From a virus, in IMG/VR virus record IMGVR_UViG_3300042375_000092, positions 1 to 34,315 of that record: 34,315 nt of DNA; one strand, written 5' to 3'. The notes beneath the pieces are model-generated. The model worked only from the letters and a program-made list of their open reading frames with translations. It had not been told where the DNA came from and did no database searches. Positions 7,980-16,159 of this stretch are shown here, piece by piece. How positions within the stretch are numbered: the stretch's first letter is position 1; the number at the start of each line of letters is the position of its first letter. Made by a program: the position numbers and the translations under genes.

Positions 7980-10900
7980 CATTATTAGTTTTATTATCTT
8001 TTGGATTGAAAGCGCAGGTTTATCAAGCTATGCCACAGGCGGGATATGGTCCTGTTAAGCGTATGTTATTTGATAGTGTGTTAACTATTCCATTGAATAT
8101 CAATCAGTTAAGAAATATTACAGGTGGAAGGGATGCCGGTCAAATAAGGTATAACGTAACTGATAGTGGCTTGTATGTTTTTAGTGGCTTTCAATGGATT
8201 AAAGCTAACTTAGATAGTACTAATATTTCAAATAGAATTAACGGCAAATTAAATATAAGTGATACGGCTGCAATGCTTTTGCCTTATATGAAATTTATTG
8301 ATACTGTTTCTTTATCCAATAGAATTAATTTAAGGGTTAAATATTCCGATACTGCACAGATGCTTTCGGTTTATTTACGCAAATTAGATACGGCTAGTTT
8401 ATCAGATAGGATTAATAAAAAACAAGACTCAATAACATTAACTACTAACTTTAAAAGCGGTCCTTCTACCTTAGTAGGTGCAACTTTAAATATCCCTAAA
8501 TATAGCGATACATTACAAGATAATTATGTGCCTTATGTCGGAGCGATTAAGGATGTTGATTTAGGTGCTTATCAATTAAATGCAAACGGTATAAAAGCGG
8601 ATTATTTATTACAAGTTAAAAATACTCCCTTTTCCATCACACCCACGAGTGATTATACAAGCATCACTCCAGATAAAACTGGTTTCGTCTTCTATACAAG
8701 TTGGCTTCAAAGTCAAAGTACCTATACTCAATCGAATAGATTTAATTATGCAAATCAGGCTCAGCAAAATAATACAAGGGAATATAATTTACCAGTAAGA
8801 AACGGAACTTTAGCATTAGTAGAAGATACGGTTAACTTATCAAATAGAATTAATTTAAAGGCAGATAAAGCAACTGTTTTAACAATTAACGGAGTGGGTT
8901 ATGATTTAAGTGCAAACAGAACTTGGACTATCCCTACTTTTGATTCTACTTCTATATCAAATAGAATAAATTTAAAACTAAATATAAGCGATACGGCTTC
9001 AATGTTAAGTCCTTATCTTAGGAAAGCGGATACAAGTTCTTTGTCTAATAGGATTGATTTAAGAGTTAAATATAGTGATACTGCAGCAATGCTAAGTCCT
9101 TATTTAAAGAGTGCAGTTACAAGTGTAGGCTTATCTATGCCTGCAGCATTTAACGTTACTAATAGCCCTGTAACAAGCACAGGAACATTAACAGTAACAG
9201 GAGCAGGAACGGCAGCACAATATATTAGAGGCGATGGTCAATTAGCTACTTTGCCATCAGGTGTAAGCGGTGGTAGTTCGGTAGCTTACTATCTAAATGG
9301 TAGTGTTAATCAAGGTACAATAGGTGGAAGCGTTTATTATGAGATGAACAAAACTCCAGTTATTGGTGCAGGTACTGATTTTTCACTAGCAGGGAATGGA
9401 TTAATTTCTCAATTTATTACTGATGTTGCAGACCCAAATAGACTTGAAATTCCTGCCGGTAATTGGAACTTTGAAATTTATATGAGTGCATCTTCTTCAG
9501 GTGGTACTCCTAAATTCTATGTTGAACTACTCAAATATGATGGAACAAATTTTACAAGTATTGCATCATCATCTGCAAATCCTGAAGCAATTACTAACGG
9601 AACTACAATAGATTTATATCTAACTGCTTTGGCAATTCCTCAAACAACTTTACTAGCTACTGATAGACTTGTAATAAGAGTTTACATTGTTAATAGTACA
9701 GGCGGTAGGACAATTACAATGCACACAGAAAATTCACACCTTTGCGAAATCATTACAAACTTTGCCGGTGGAGTTAGTGCGTTAAATGGATTAACTGCAA
9801 ATACTCAATACTTAGCAGTAGGAACAAGTGGCAATGACTTTGCAATTAATAGCTTAACAGATACACATACATTTAATTTACCTACTGCTTCTTCAACTAA
9901 AAGAGGTGCTTTATCAAGTGCTGATTGGAGTACATTTAATGGTAAAATGAATTATAGTGATACTGCTTCTTTGTCTAATAGAATAAATTTAAAATTAAAT
10001 TCTAGTGATACAGTTTCTTTATCTAATCGTATCAATACAAAATTAAATTCTGCTGATACTGCAAGTTTATCTAATCGCATCAATGCAAAAGCGGATGCAC
10101 TAAGCGGAACTACAAACACAGTTGCAAAATTTATTTCAGGAACTACGATAGGAAACAGTAATATTAAAGATGATGGAAGTGTGGTAAGTGTAAGCACTAC
10201 TGCAGGTTCATTCGGTGCTTTACAAGTAGGTAGCTACAATGGTAATATTTTAATGAATACTACCAATACAAATGGTGGTTTAATATTTCAAAATACATCA
10301 TCTTCAAATAAATTATGGGATTTCTCTTCTGATAACAATGATTTAGTTTTTAACGAATCAAATGTTAATCCAGTAATGAAATTAAAAGCAGGTGGCAATG
10401 TAGTAATATCAAATCTTTCAGGTACAGGCACTCGTATGGTAGTGGCAGATGCAAATGGAGTTTTATCTAGTCAAGCAATAAGTGGAGTTGATACAACTTC
10501 TTTAAGTAACCGAATTAATTTAAAATTAAATATAAGTGATACTGCTTCTATGCTTAGCGGATATCAAAGCGCAATTAATTCTAAGCAAGCAGCAATAACA
10601 TTAACAACTACAGGCACAAGTGGAGCAGCAACCTTTAGTTCTAATACTTTAAACATACCACAGTATCAAGCTGCAGGTACTTATGTTACAAGTGTTACAG
10701 GAACTTCTCCAATAGTATCAAGCGGAGGTACTACACCTGCTATTTCTATTCCTGCTGCAACCAGTTCAGTAAATGGATATTTAAGTTCTACTGATTGGAC
10801 AACTTTTAATAATAAATCAAATACTAGCGGAACGGTTACAAGTGTAGCAACAGGTTTAGGATTAAGCGGTGGCACAATTACAACATCAGGAACATTATTA

Positions 10901-12463
10901 GTTGATACTGCTTCTGCATCAATTCTTAGCAGACAAAGGGCAGCTAATACCTATGCAACTACTTCAGCATTAAGTGGATATTTACCATTAACAGGTGGTA
11001 CACTTACAGGTGCTTTGGGTGGGACAAGTGCTACGTTTAGTAGTTCACTTGAAGCAGGAAAATCAGGCTCTTTAACTGTTGGAGATTTATTTGTTGATAA
11101 TCCTAATAAAACATTATATGTAGGAAGGCAATCAGCTACAGGTGGAGATAACACAATTTTTATTGTTAGAAATAGATTAAACACACCATATTTTTATATT
11201 AATCCTTCAAATGATTTTGCTTATTTTAATAATTCTAATGTAGGAATAGGAACTACAACAGATGCAGGATATAAACTAGATGTTAATGGTACAGGAAGGT
11301 TTAGTGGAAATTTAACTACTACTAATTCTATTGCAACTGCATATTCAGCTTCGAATTTATCAGCAGTAGTTGGTCAATATGTAAATAATTTAACGGCAGG
11401 AGGTTTTGCTAATTTAGTGTTTAATGCAGTTGATGCAGGAGGAAGTTCAAATGCTACATCTGCAATTTCAGGAATATCAGAAACTTCAGGTTCTAGAAAT
11501 TCTGCTTTAACTTTTGCAACAAGAGAACAGTCTACAGGTAATATAGTAGAAAGAATGCGTATTACAAGTGGGGGCAATGTAGGAATAGGAACTACAACAG
11601 ATGCAGGATATAAACTAGATGTTAATGGTACAGGAAGATTTGCTAATGTTGTAGATATTCAAGGAACAAGGACACCTCAATTAACTTTATTAAAATTATC
11701 TACTAATACATTGTCATCAGATATTAATGATGAAGTAAGTATTGATTTTGGTAGAGGATTAATGGGTAAATATTCTGGCAGAATTAGTGGTTATTTATCA
11801 AACTTTACTACTTATGATGGTGGATTAAAGTTTTATAGTTCTACAAGTGGAACATTAAATGCAAGTCCATCACTTACCATAGCCTCTACAGGAGCAGCTA
11901 CATTCTCTAGTAGTGTAACGGCAAAAAATGCTTTAATAAGTTGGTCAGCTGCTAGTGCTGCAAATTTATTAATGAACGATTTAAGTGGTAATAGTAAATA
12001 TGAAATTGGATGGGAAGCAAGTAGTAATAACTTTTATATTTATTCTTATGGTGGTGGTGTAAGTGCTTTAAAAATTGCACCAGCTGGAGCGGTTACATTA
12101 AGCAGTCTAGGTACAGGAACAGTTACGGCATCTAGTGGAGTATTATCTACAGTTTCAGATTCATCTTATAAAATAGCAGATGGATTTATTGAAAATGCTT
12201 TGCCAAGTGTAATGAATTTAAAGCCTAGATACTTTTATTGGAAAGACAAAAGCGGTTTAGATACTACAATTAGACAACTTGGATTCTATGCACAAGAAGT
12301 TAATTCAGCAATAGGAGAAGAAGCAGCAAATACACCAAAAGAAAATAGTCCTTGGGGTATTAATGACAGGTCATTAATTGCTTATTTAACAAAGGCTATA
12401 CAAGAATTATCGGTAAAAAACGAAGCATTAATTAAAAGAATAGAAACTTTAGAAAACAAATAA
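7961..12463 (+). CDS. Long tail fibre with S74 intramolecular chaperone and an N-terminal signal peptide
   Basis: The 1,500-residue protein is the largest in the genome. Residues 1-19 (MRRAIVTLLVLLSFGLKAQ) form a typical Bacteroidota signal peptide with cleavage expected before Gln19, which is very unusual for a tail fibre. Then come about ten copies of a DT-SLSNRIN-type unit, often followed by NISDTASMLSPYL, likely trimeric stalk repeats. A beta-sandwich-like domain lies at about residues 447-603 (IPAGNWNFEIYMSASSSGG, KFYVELLKYDGTNF), and repeated NVGIGTTTDAGYKLDVNGTG units follow at about 1,095 and 1,207. The C-terminal about 100 residues are a peptidase S74 chaperone: S1399-D1400 with K1404 (SDSSYK), then LGFYAQEV. 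S74 domains assist trimerisation and then cut themselves off before the serine. It overlaps the upstream gene by 19 nt. If translation began at the next in-frame ATG (codon 24) the signal peptide would be lost. Confidence 0.85.
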   Translation: MRRAIVTLLVLLSFGLKAQVYQAMPQAGYGPVKRMLFDSVLTIPLNINQLRNITGGRDAGQIRYNVTDSGLYVFSGFQWIKANLDSTNISNRINGKLNISDTAAMLLPYMKFIDTVSLSNRINLRVKYSDTAQMLSVYLRKLDTASLSDRINKKQDSITLTTNFKSGPSTLVGATLNIPKYSDTLQDNYVPYVGAIKDVDLGAYQLNANGIKADYLLQVKNTPFSITPTSDYTSITPDKTGFVFYTSWLQSQSTYTQSNRFNYANQAQQNNTREYNLPVRNGTLALVEDTVNLSNRINLKADKATVLTINGVGYDLSANRTWTIPTFDSTSISNRINLKLNISDTASMLSPYLRKADTSSLSNRIDLRVKYSDTAAMLSPYLKSAVTSVGLSMPAAFNVTNSPVTSTGTLTVTGAGTAAQYIRGDGQLATLPSGVSGGSSVAYYLNGSVNQGTIGGSVYYEMNKTPVIGAGTDFSLAGNGLISQFITDVADPNRLEIPAGNWNFEIYMSASSSGGTPKFYVELLKYDGTNFTSIASSSANPEAITNGTTIDLYLTALAIPQTTLLATDRLVIRVYIVNSTGGRTITMHTENSHLCEIITNFAGGVSALNGLTANTQYLAVGTSGNDFAINSLTDTHTFNLPTASSTKRGALSSADWSTFNGKMNYSDTASLSNRINLKLNSSDTVSLSNRINTKLNSADTASLSNRINAKADALSGTTNTVAKFISGTTIGNSNIKDDGSVVSVSTTAGSFGALQVGSYNGNILMNTTNTNGGLIFQNTSSSNKLWDFSSDNNDLVFNESNVNPVMKLKAGGNVVISNLSGTGTRMVVADANGVLSSQAISGVDTTSLSNRINLKLNISDTASMLSGYQSAINSKQAAITLTTTGTSGAATFSSNTLNIPQYQAAGTYVTSVTGTSPIVSSGGTTPAISIPAATSSVNGYLSSTDWTTFNNKSNTSGTVTSVATGLGLSGGTITTSGTLLVDTASASILSRQRAANTYATTSALSGYLPLTGGTLTGALGGTSATFSSSLEAGKSGSLTVGDLFVDNPNKTLYVGRQSATGGDNTIFIVRNRLNTPYFYINPSNDFAYFNNSNVGIGTTTDAGYKLDVNGTGRFSGNLTTTNSIATAYSASNLSAVVGQYVNNLTAGGFANLVFNAVDAGGSSNATSAISGISETSGSRNSALTFATREQSTGNIVERMRITSGGNVGIGTTTDAGYKLDVNGTGRFANVVDIQGTRTPQLTLLKLSTNTLSSDINDEVSIDFGRGLMGKYSGRISGYLSNFTTYDGGLKFYSSTSGTLNASPSLTIASTGAATFSSSVTAKNALISWSAASAANLLMNDLSGNSKYEIGWEASSNNFYIYSYGGGVSALKIAPAGAVTLSSLGTGTVTASSGVLSTVSDSSYKIADGFIENALPSVMNLKPRYFYWKDKSGLDTTIRQLGFYAQEVNSAIGEEAANTPKENSPWGINDRSLIAYLTKAIQELSVKNEALIKRIETLENK
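11237..11298. repeat. 62-bp exact direct repeat in the fibre gene, copy 1
   Basis: These 62 bases recur without change at 11576-11637, 339 nt downstream and in the same frame. They encode NVGIGTTTDAGYKLDVNGTG plus the start of the following codons. Identity at third codon positions suggests recent duplication or gene conversion. Confidence 0.9.
11576..11637. repeat. 62-bp exact direct repeat in the fibre gene, copy 2
   Basis: Second copy of the repeat at 11237-11298. The sequence diverges at once after the repeat (RFSGNL in copy 1, RFANVV in copy 2). Recombination between the copies would delete 339 nt in frame and shorten the fibre by 113 residues. Confidence 0.9.
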
Positions 12464-12464
12464 T

Positions 12465-12998
12465 ATGAAAACTTGGAAAGATATAATAAATTTTGAAGGT
12501 CTTTATAAGATTAGTAGTGATGGAGAAATTGTAAATATTAGAACAAATAAAATATTAGAACCTAATAAAAGTGGTAGATATTTATATTACTCTCTTTCTA
12601 AAAATGCTAAACCTTTATATAGATATTTACATAGAATGATTGCACAATGTTTTATTGAAAATATAGATAATAAACCACAGGTTAATCATATTGATGGAAA
12701 TAGAAGGAATAATAAAATTGAGAACCTTGAATGGGCAACTGCATCTGAAAATATAACTCATGCGCATAAAAATAATTTAATAAAGTGTACGGAAAAAAGA
12801 ATAGAATCGGCTAGAAAATTAGGTAAAACAAGAAATAAATATATTTTATGTACACAAACAGGTGTATTTTATGAAAGTTGCACAGAGGCTTCTAAATTAT
12901 TACTTGGTAAATATAAATCTATTCAATCAGCACAAGCAACATTATCAGCTATGCTATTAGGTAAAATGACAAATAACACATCTTTTATATACGTTTAA
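12465..12998 (+). CDS. Free-standing HNH homing endonuclease (NUMOD4-HNH-NUMOD1 type)
   Basis: The 177-residue protein begins with a NUMOD4-like DNA-binding unit (WKDIINFEGLYKISSDGEI). An HNH_3-type nuclease core follows: LHRMIAQCFIEN, then VNHIDGNRRNNKIENLEW (about residues 67-86), with the His-Asn pairs expected for metal and DNA binding. The C-terminal part (TGVFYESCTEASKLLLGKYK) resembles a NUMOD1 unit. Such enzymes cut an allele lacking the insertion so that their own gene is copied in. It starts 1 nt after the fibre stop codon and ends 10 nt before the next gene. Its placement in the most variable part of the genome is typical. Codon use is as AT-rich as the neighbours. Confidence 0.85.
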   Translation: MKTWKDIINFEGLYKISSDGEIVNIRTNKILEPNKSGRYLYYSLSKNAKPLYRYLHRMIAQCFIENIDNKPQVNHIDGNRRNNKIENLEWATASENITHAHKNNLIKCTEKRIESARKLGKTRNKYILCTQTGVFYESCTEASKLLLGKYKSIQSAQATLSAMLLGKMTNNTSFIYV

Positions 12999-13008
12999 AA
13001 ATCAAATT

Positions 13009-13242
13009 ATGAAATTAAAAACAACATTAATCGCATTATTATTTGCTAGTAAATCATTCTCACAAAATGCAGGAGATAGCTTAATTGTTAAATTTGACAC
13101 AAGTGTCTTTAAAAACGTAATTGCAATAATACAAAAGCAATTAGATTCAAAAGCAGCAAGTGATTATATCTTAGAAGCATTAAGTCATTACGAATTAATA
13201 GCGATTAAGCCTAAAGAAATAGAAACACCTAAAAAGAAGTAA
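13009..13242 (+). CDS. Small secreted protein of unknown function
   Basis: The 77-residue product starts with MKLKTTLIALLFASKSFSQ, a clear signal peptide with cleavage expected before Gln19, as in the Bacteroidota pattern where Gln becomes the new N-terminus. The mature part of about 59 residues is mostly helical and charged (FKNVIAIIQKQLDSKAASDY) and ends in a Lys/Pro/Glu tail (ETPKKK). I do not recognise a family. It lies between the homing endonuclease and another secreted protein, upstream of the lysis genes. A periplasmic role, for example with the fibre or during lysis, is a guess from location only. Confidence 0.65.
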   Translation: MKLKTTLIALLFASKSFSQNAGDSLIVKFDTSVFKNVIAIIQKQLDSKAASDYILEALSHYELIAIKPKEIETPKKK

Positions 13243-13243
13243 T

Positions 13244-13615
13244 ATGAAAAAAATAATCTTATCAGTTTTAGTGTTGGCTAGTTTGTCAACGAAAGCGCAA
13301 ATGTTTAGAAATAGTAGTGATACTGCAATCATTGGAAACGATACCATCTACTATCAAAAAGGTGGAATCTTAATTAAGCCAGTTATAGTTAACTATCAAG
13401 GCGAATTTGCTTGGTCATTAAGTTGGACTGCTAACAACCTTTCAAGTAACGGAGAAGGGTGTAATACCTATGTAACATTAAGAGGTAAAAACAACAACCA
13501 GTTAGCTGATTTTAATTGCTATATACCGGCATCAGTAGTTGCAGTTTGGGGAATTAGTAATGCTCCTATAGATTCTACAATCTTATCTCAATATCCAAGA
13601 TTTGTAAAACAATAG
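13244..13615 (+). CDS. Small secreted protein of unknown function
   Basis: The 123-residue protein has the signal peptide MKKIILSVLVLASLSTKAQ with cleavage expected before Gln19. The mature part is beta-rich and contains GNDTIYYQKGGILIKPVIVN and FAWSLSWTANNLSSNGEGCN. Two cysteines (about residues 73 and 92) could form a disulphide in the periplasm. It starts 1 nt after the previous stop codon, so the two secreted proteins are probably made together. No family is recognised. Possible roles include a fibre partner, a superinfection-exclusion factor or a lysis accessory; the sequence does not choose between them. Confidence 0.65.
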   Translation: MKKIILSVLVLASLSTKAQMFRNSSDTAIIGNDTIYYQKGGILIKPVIVNYQGEFAWSLSWTANNLSSNGEGCNTYVTLRGKNNNQLADFNCYIPASVVAVWGISNAPIDSTILSQYPRFVKQ

Positions 13616-13617
13616 TA

Positions 13618-13776
13618 ATGAACTTTCAAGATTATAAAATATATATTTTTAATGGTTTTGCGCTTTCGGTATCAATGACAAATATTGAAACTTACCTACG
13701 CATAACGTTATTATTGTTATCAATAGCTTACACACTTTTTAAACTTTTAAAAGATGATAAAAATGAAAAACTTTAA
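13618..13776 (+). CDS. Small membrane protein, holin or lysis-accessory candidate
   Basis: This 52-codon gene starts 2 nt after the preceding stop codon. The product (MNFQDYKIYIFNGFALSVSM at the start) has a hydrophobic segment at about residues 28-43 (LRITLLLLSIAYTLFKLL) followed by a charged tail (KDDKNEKL), so one membrane pass is expected, perhaps with a weaker hydrophobic segment at 9-20. It overlaps the next small membrane gene by 23 nt. The place in front of the spanin and lysozyme genes makes it a holin or holin-regulator candidate. There is no sequence proof of pore formation. Confidence 0.6.
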   Translation: MNFQDYKIYIFNGFALSVSMTNIETYLRITLLLLSIAYTLFKLLKDDKNEKL

Positions 13777-13945
13777 GACAAGTATTGCCGGATTATTGGC
13801 AGGTGTACCTTTCATAGTTGATGCTTTATTAGAGGCATATAATGCAGGTGCTTTCACAGGCAAAAGCGGTTTACAATTAGTAGCTGCTATTGGAGTAGTA
13901 TTATTAGGTCTATACTCAAAAGACCACGATGTTAAGGGTTTATAG
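13754..13945 (+). CDS. Putative holin (small membrane protein)
   Basis: The product is 63 residues from ATG 13754, or 60 from ATG 13763 (MKNFKTSI), which is equally possible. It has two hydrophobic stretches: SIAGLLAGVPFIVDALLEAY (about residues 10-29) and LQLVAAIGVVLLGLY (about 40-54), separated by a Gly/Ala/Lys turn (GAFTGKSG). A short polar end follows. Small two-segment proteins of this kind are common next to lysozymes in Bacteroidota phages and are usually regarded as holins. It ends inside the next gene with a 17-nt overlap. The assignment comes from topology and position. Confidence 0.6.
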   Translation: MIKMKNFKTSIAGLLAGVPFIVDALLEAYNAGAFTGKSGLQLVAAIGVVLLGLYSKDHDVKGL

Positions 13946-14432
13946 GATATTAGTAGCAGCTTTCTTATTAGGAGGCTGCTACACCCAAAATAAGGCGGTA
14001 AAACAAGTTAATAAGGCATTGGGCAGCTATCCTGAAATAGTGGCTAAAATCGCCTTAGATTCATTTCCTTGCAATGTTATCAAAGTAGACACAATCATCA
14101 CTCACTTTGATACAACAATCGAAGTAATTTACCCTCACTTTGATACAATCTTGTCCCAAATAGATACAATTTATGGGACGAAAAAAGTGTACGTTAAATT
14201 ACCGTACAAAACAATTTATATAACAAAGTCAATAGAATCAACTGCTAAGTTAACTATCTTAAATGCTAGATTTGATTCATTAACAAAAGTTACTACTTCT
14301 ATTCAGAAGTCTAACGAGGATTTAACCAGTAAGGTAGGCAGAAAAAATAAAGTTATTTATTGGCTAATTGCTTTTTTAATTGGATTATCCGTACCTTACT
14401 TAATTAAATTAATAAAAATATTAGATATATGA
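13929..14432 (+). CDS. Putative unimolecular spanin (lipoprotein with C-terminal membrane helix)
   Basis: The 167-residue protein has an N-terminal lipoprotein signal with lipobox LLGGC and lipidated Cys17 (LVAAFLLGGC). A long periplasmic-type stretch follows with repeated DT units (VDTIITHFDTTIEVI, HFDTILSQIDTIYG) and a helical part. A C-terminal membrane helix lies at about residues 142-160 (VIYWLIAFLIGLSVPYL) with a basic end. An outer-membrane lipid anchor plus an inner-membrane helix in one chain is the layout of u-spanins such as T1 gp11, which fuse the two membranes at the end of lysis. It stands between the holin candidate and the lysozyme and overlaps both by a few bases. An o-spanin/i-spanin pair is not seen. 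Confidence 0.72.
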   Translation: MLRVYRILVAAFLLGGCYTQNKAVKQVNKALGSYPEIVAKIALDSFPCNVIKVDTIITHFDTTIEVIYPHFDTILSQIDTIYGTKKVYVKLPYKTIYITKSIESTAKLTILNARFDSLTKVTTSIQKSNEDLTSKVGRKNKVIYWLIAFLIGLSVPYLIKLIKILDI

Positions 14433-14878
14433 CACCATCGAATGAATTTTACAGGTTATTAAAATTATTTGAGGGTTGTAAATTAGATGCTTATAGATGT
14501 CCTGCAAATGTGGTTACTATTGGGTATGGTAGTGTAATGGATTTAAAAGGCAATTCAATAATAATGGGCAGTAAGATAAGCCTTGCAGAAGCGGAAGTAT
14601 TATTAAAAAATGAGGTAGATAAGAAAGCGAAATACCTAAATAAAGAACTAGGAAAGACAGAGGTTACACAGAATCAATTTGATGCTTTATTATTATTTCA
14701 ATATAATTGTGGTAGTGCAGCATTAACTAGAAGCACGTTATTTAAAAAAGTAAAAGCAAATCCTAACGATAAGACTATTGAAGCTGAATTTATGAGATGG
14801 GATAAAGCAGGTGGTAAACAATTAAAAGGTTTAACAATTAGAAGAGCAACCGAATCAAAACTATACTTCACTAAATAA
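14429..14878 (+). CDS. Endolysin: GH24 (T4-type) lysozyme
   Basis: The 149-residue protein is a T4-like muramidase that cuts the glycan chain of peptidoglycan. The catalytic region reads FEGCKLDAYRCPANVVTIGY: Glu15, Cys24 and Thr30 have the same spacing as Glu11, Asp20 and Thr26 of T4 lysozyme. Cys in place of Asp is common in phage GH24 enzymes, and T4 lysozyme is known to tolerate Cys there. Further family marks are QFDALLLFQYNCGSAAL and GLTIRRATESKLY near the end. There is no signal peptide, so release needs a holin. It overlaps the spanin gene by 4 nt (ATGA). Confidence 0.92.
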   Translation: MTPSNEFYRLLKLFEGCKLDAYRCPANVVTIGYGSVMDLKGNSIIMGSKISLAEAEVLLKNEVDKKAKYLNKELGKTEVTQNQFDALLLFQYNCGSAALTRSTLFKKVKANPNDKTIEAEFMRWDKAGGKQLKGLTIRRATESKLYFTK

Positions 14879-14883
14879 AACTT

Positions 14884-15717
14884 ATGCGCCCAAGATTCAA
14901 TAAAACACAAACGGAATGGTGGCAACAGAAACAGTTATTTGATAAGCAGCTTTATAAAGTATTAATATTTTCAGATTGCCACGGATGGTTAGCAGACCTT
15001 TCAGCTTTACGTTGTATTAATCAAGTGCTGCAACATAATAAATTTGATGAGGTAATAATTAATGGCGATGTAACCGATATGCCGTACATATCAAAGCATA
15101 GTCAGAAGTTATACCAAGAGGGCATACTAAAAGGTTATACCGAAGTTGGAGAGATTGAATATACTAAAGAGCAGATACTTAAGCCTTTACGATTAAGCAC
15201 AGATGCTAAGATAAGGGTTAGATTAGGCAATCACGATGAAAGAATAACAAACCCATATAATCTAGGCGATAAGCAGTTAGCAAGATTGGCAGTTCTTTAT
15301 AAAAATTATAATAGTACTAAGTACAATGAAATGTTAGATTTAAAAAAGACAGATGGCTTTATTTATGACGAAAGCGATGTGTACAATTTATTTAATATTT
15401 TCGACATCACACACGGATTAAGTTTGAACAAAAGCGCAGCAGAAAAAAACATTTTTGAATATATGGGTAGTGGAAGCACTGGTCATACACACCGATTAAA
15501 TTCTAAGTATTTAACAAATAGAAAGAATCCGTATGTATGGCTTGAATCAGGTTGCACTAGGTTAACGAAAGAGGTAGAGTTTTTTCCTACTGGTAAGACT
15601 GCAGATTGGCAACAGGGATTTATAGAGGTTGTATTTACAAAGACAGGTTTCTTTGCACAACCTACTTTAATTTTAAATGGAGAATGTTATTATAACGGAA
15701 TAATTTATAAAGGATGA
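14884..15717 (+). CDS. Calcineurin-like metallophosphoesterase
   Basis: All five metal-binding blocks of the family are present in the 277-residue protein: FSDCHG with Asp31 and His33, NGDVTD with Asp62 and Asp65, LGNHDE with Asn116 and His117, DITHG with His177, and GHTH with His201 and His203. Such enzymes hydrolyse phosphoesters in nucleotides, nucleic acids or proteins. The substrate cannot be read from the sequence. Phages often carry them near nucleic-acid genes, where roles in DNA processing or turnover of signal nucleotides have been proposed. Here the gene lies between the lysozyme and a metallopeptidase-like gene at the end of the late block, before a terminator. Confidence 0.85.
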   Translation: MRPRFNKTQTEWWQQKQLFDKQLYKVLIFSDCHGWLADLSALRCINQVLQHNKFDEVIINGDVTDMPYISKHSQKLYQEGILKGYTEVGEIEYTKEQILKPLRLSTDAKIRVRLGNHDERITNPYNLGDKQLARLAVLYKNYNSTKYNEMLDLKKTDGFIYDESDVYNLFNIFDITHGLSLNKSAAEKNIFEYMGSGSTGHTHRLNSKYLTNRKNPYVWLESGCTRLTKEVEFFPTGKTADWQQGFIEVVFTKTGFFAQPTLILNGECYYNGIIYKG

Positions 15718-16022
15718 ACGGCTCAATATTAATACCTGAAAAATTTAAATTAAATGGTAAAACCATTGAAGTAATAATTGATAATGATTATTGCAAGGAT
15801 AATAAATGTATGGGAGAAGCTGACTTTACTTTGAATATAATTACTTTGTGCGATGAGTATGGTGGTAAGAAAGTAAATAAAAGAAGCAAAGAACAAATAT
15901 TCTACCACGAATTAATACACCATATTTTAAATGCAATGAATTTAGAGAAATTAAAGTATAATGAGTTATTCGTAGATATGTTTGCTGATAAGCTAATTGA
16001 ATACGAAAGGTCAAAAAGATAG
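15714..16022 (+). CDS. Small HExxH metalloprotease-like protein
   Basis: The 102-residue protein has a classic zinc signature, YHELIHHIL, with His65, Glu66 and His69. A downstream acidic residue in ELFVDMFADKL could be the third ligand. Before it are small beta segments (TIEVIIDNDYC, ADFTLNIITLCDE) as in compact phage zincins. It starts in an ATGA overlap with the phosphoesterase and is followed by a strong terminator. It could cleave a host or phage protein, but similar small proteins are known only by motif. No signal peptide is visible, so it should act in the cytoplasm. Confidence 0.65.
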   Translation: MNGSILIPEKFKLNGKTIEVIIDNDYCKDNKCMGEADFTLNIITLCDEYGGKKVNKRSKEQIFYHELIHHILNAMNLEKLKYNELFVDMFADKLIEYERSKR

Positions 16023-16042
16023 TTTGTTTTTTAGTTTTGGTT

Positions 16043-16076
16043 ACCCCTTAGTGTTTCTACATTGAGGGGTTTTTTT
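16043..16076 (+). terminator. Strong rho-independent terminator ending the late block
   Basis: CCCCTTAGTG (16044-16053) pairs with CATTGAGGGG (16060-16069), including two G-T pairs, around a 6-nt loop, and is followed by T at 16070-16076. It separates the lysis and late block from the early promoter downstream. Confidence 0.9.
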
Positions 16077-16159
16077 ATGGCTGAAACCCAATAGAATCAA
16101 TAGTATTATAAATTAAATATATATAATATAAATTAATTTAAAAAATACTTTAAAATTTA

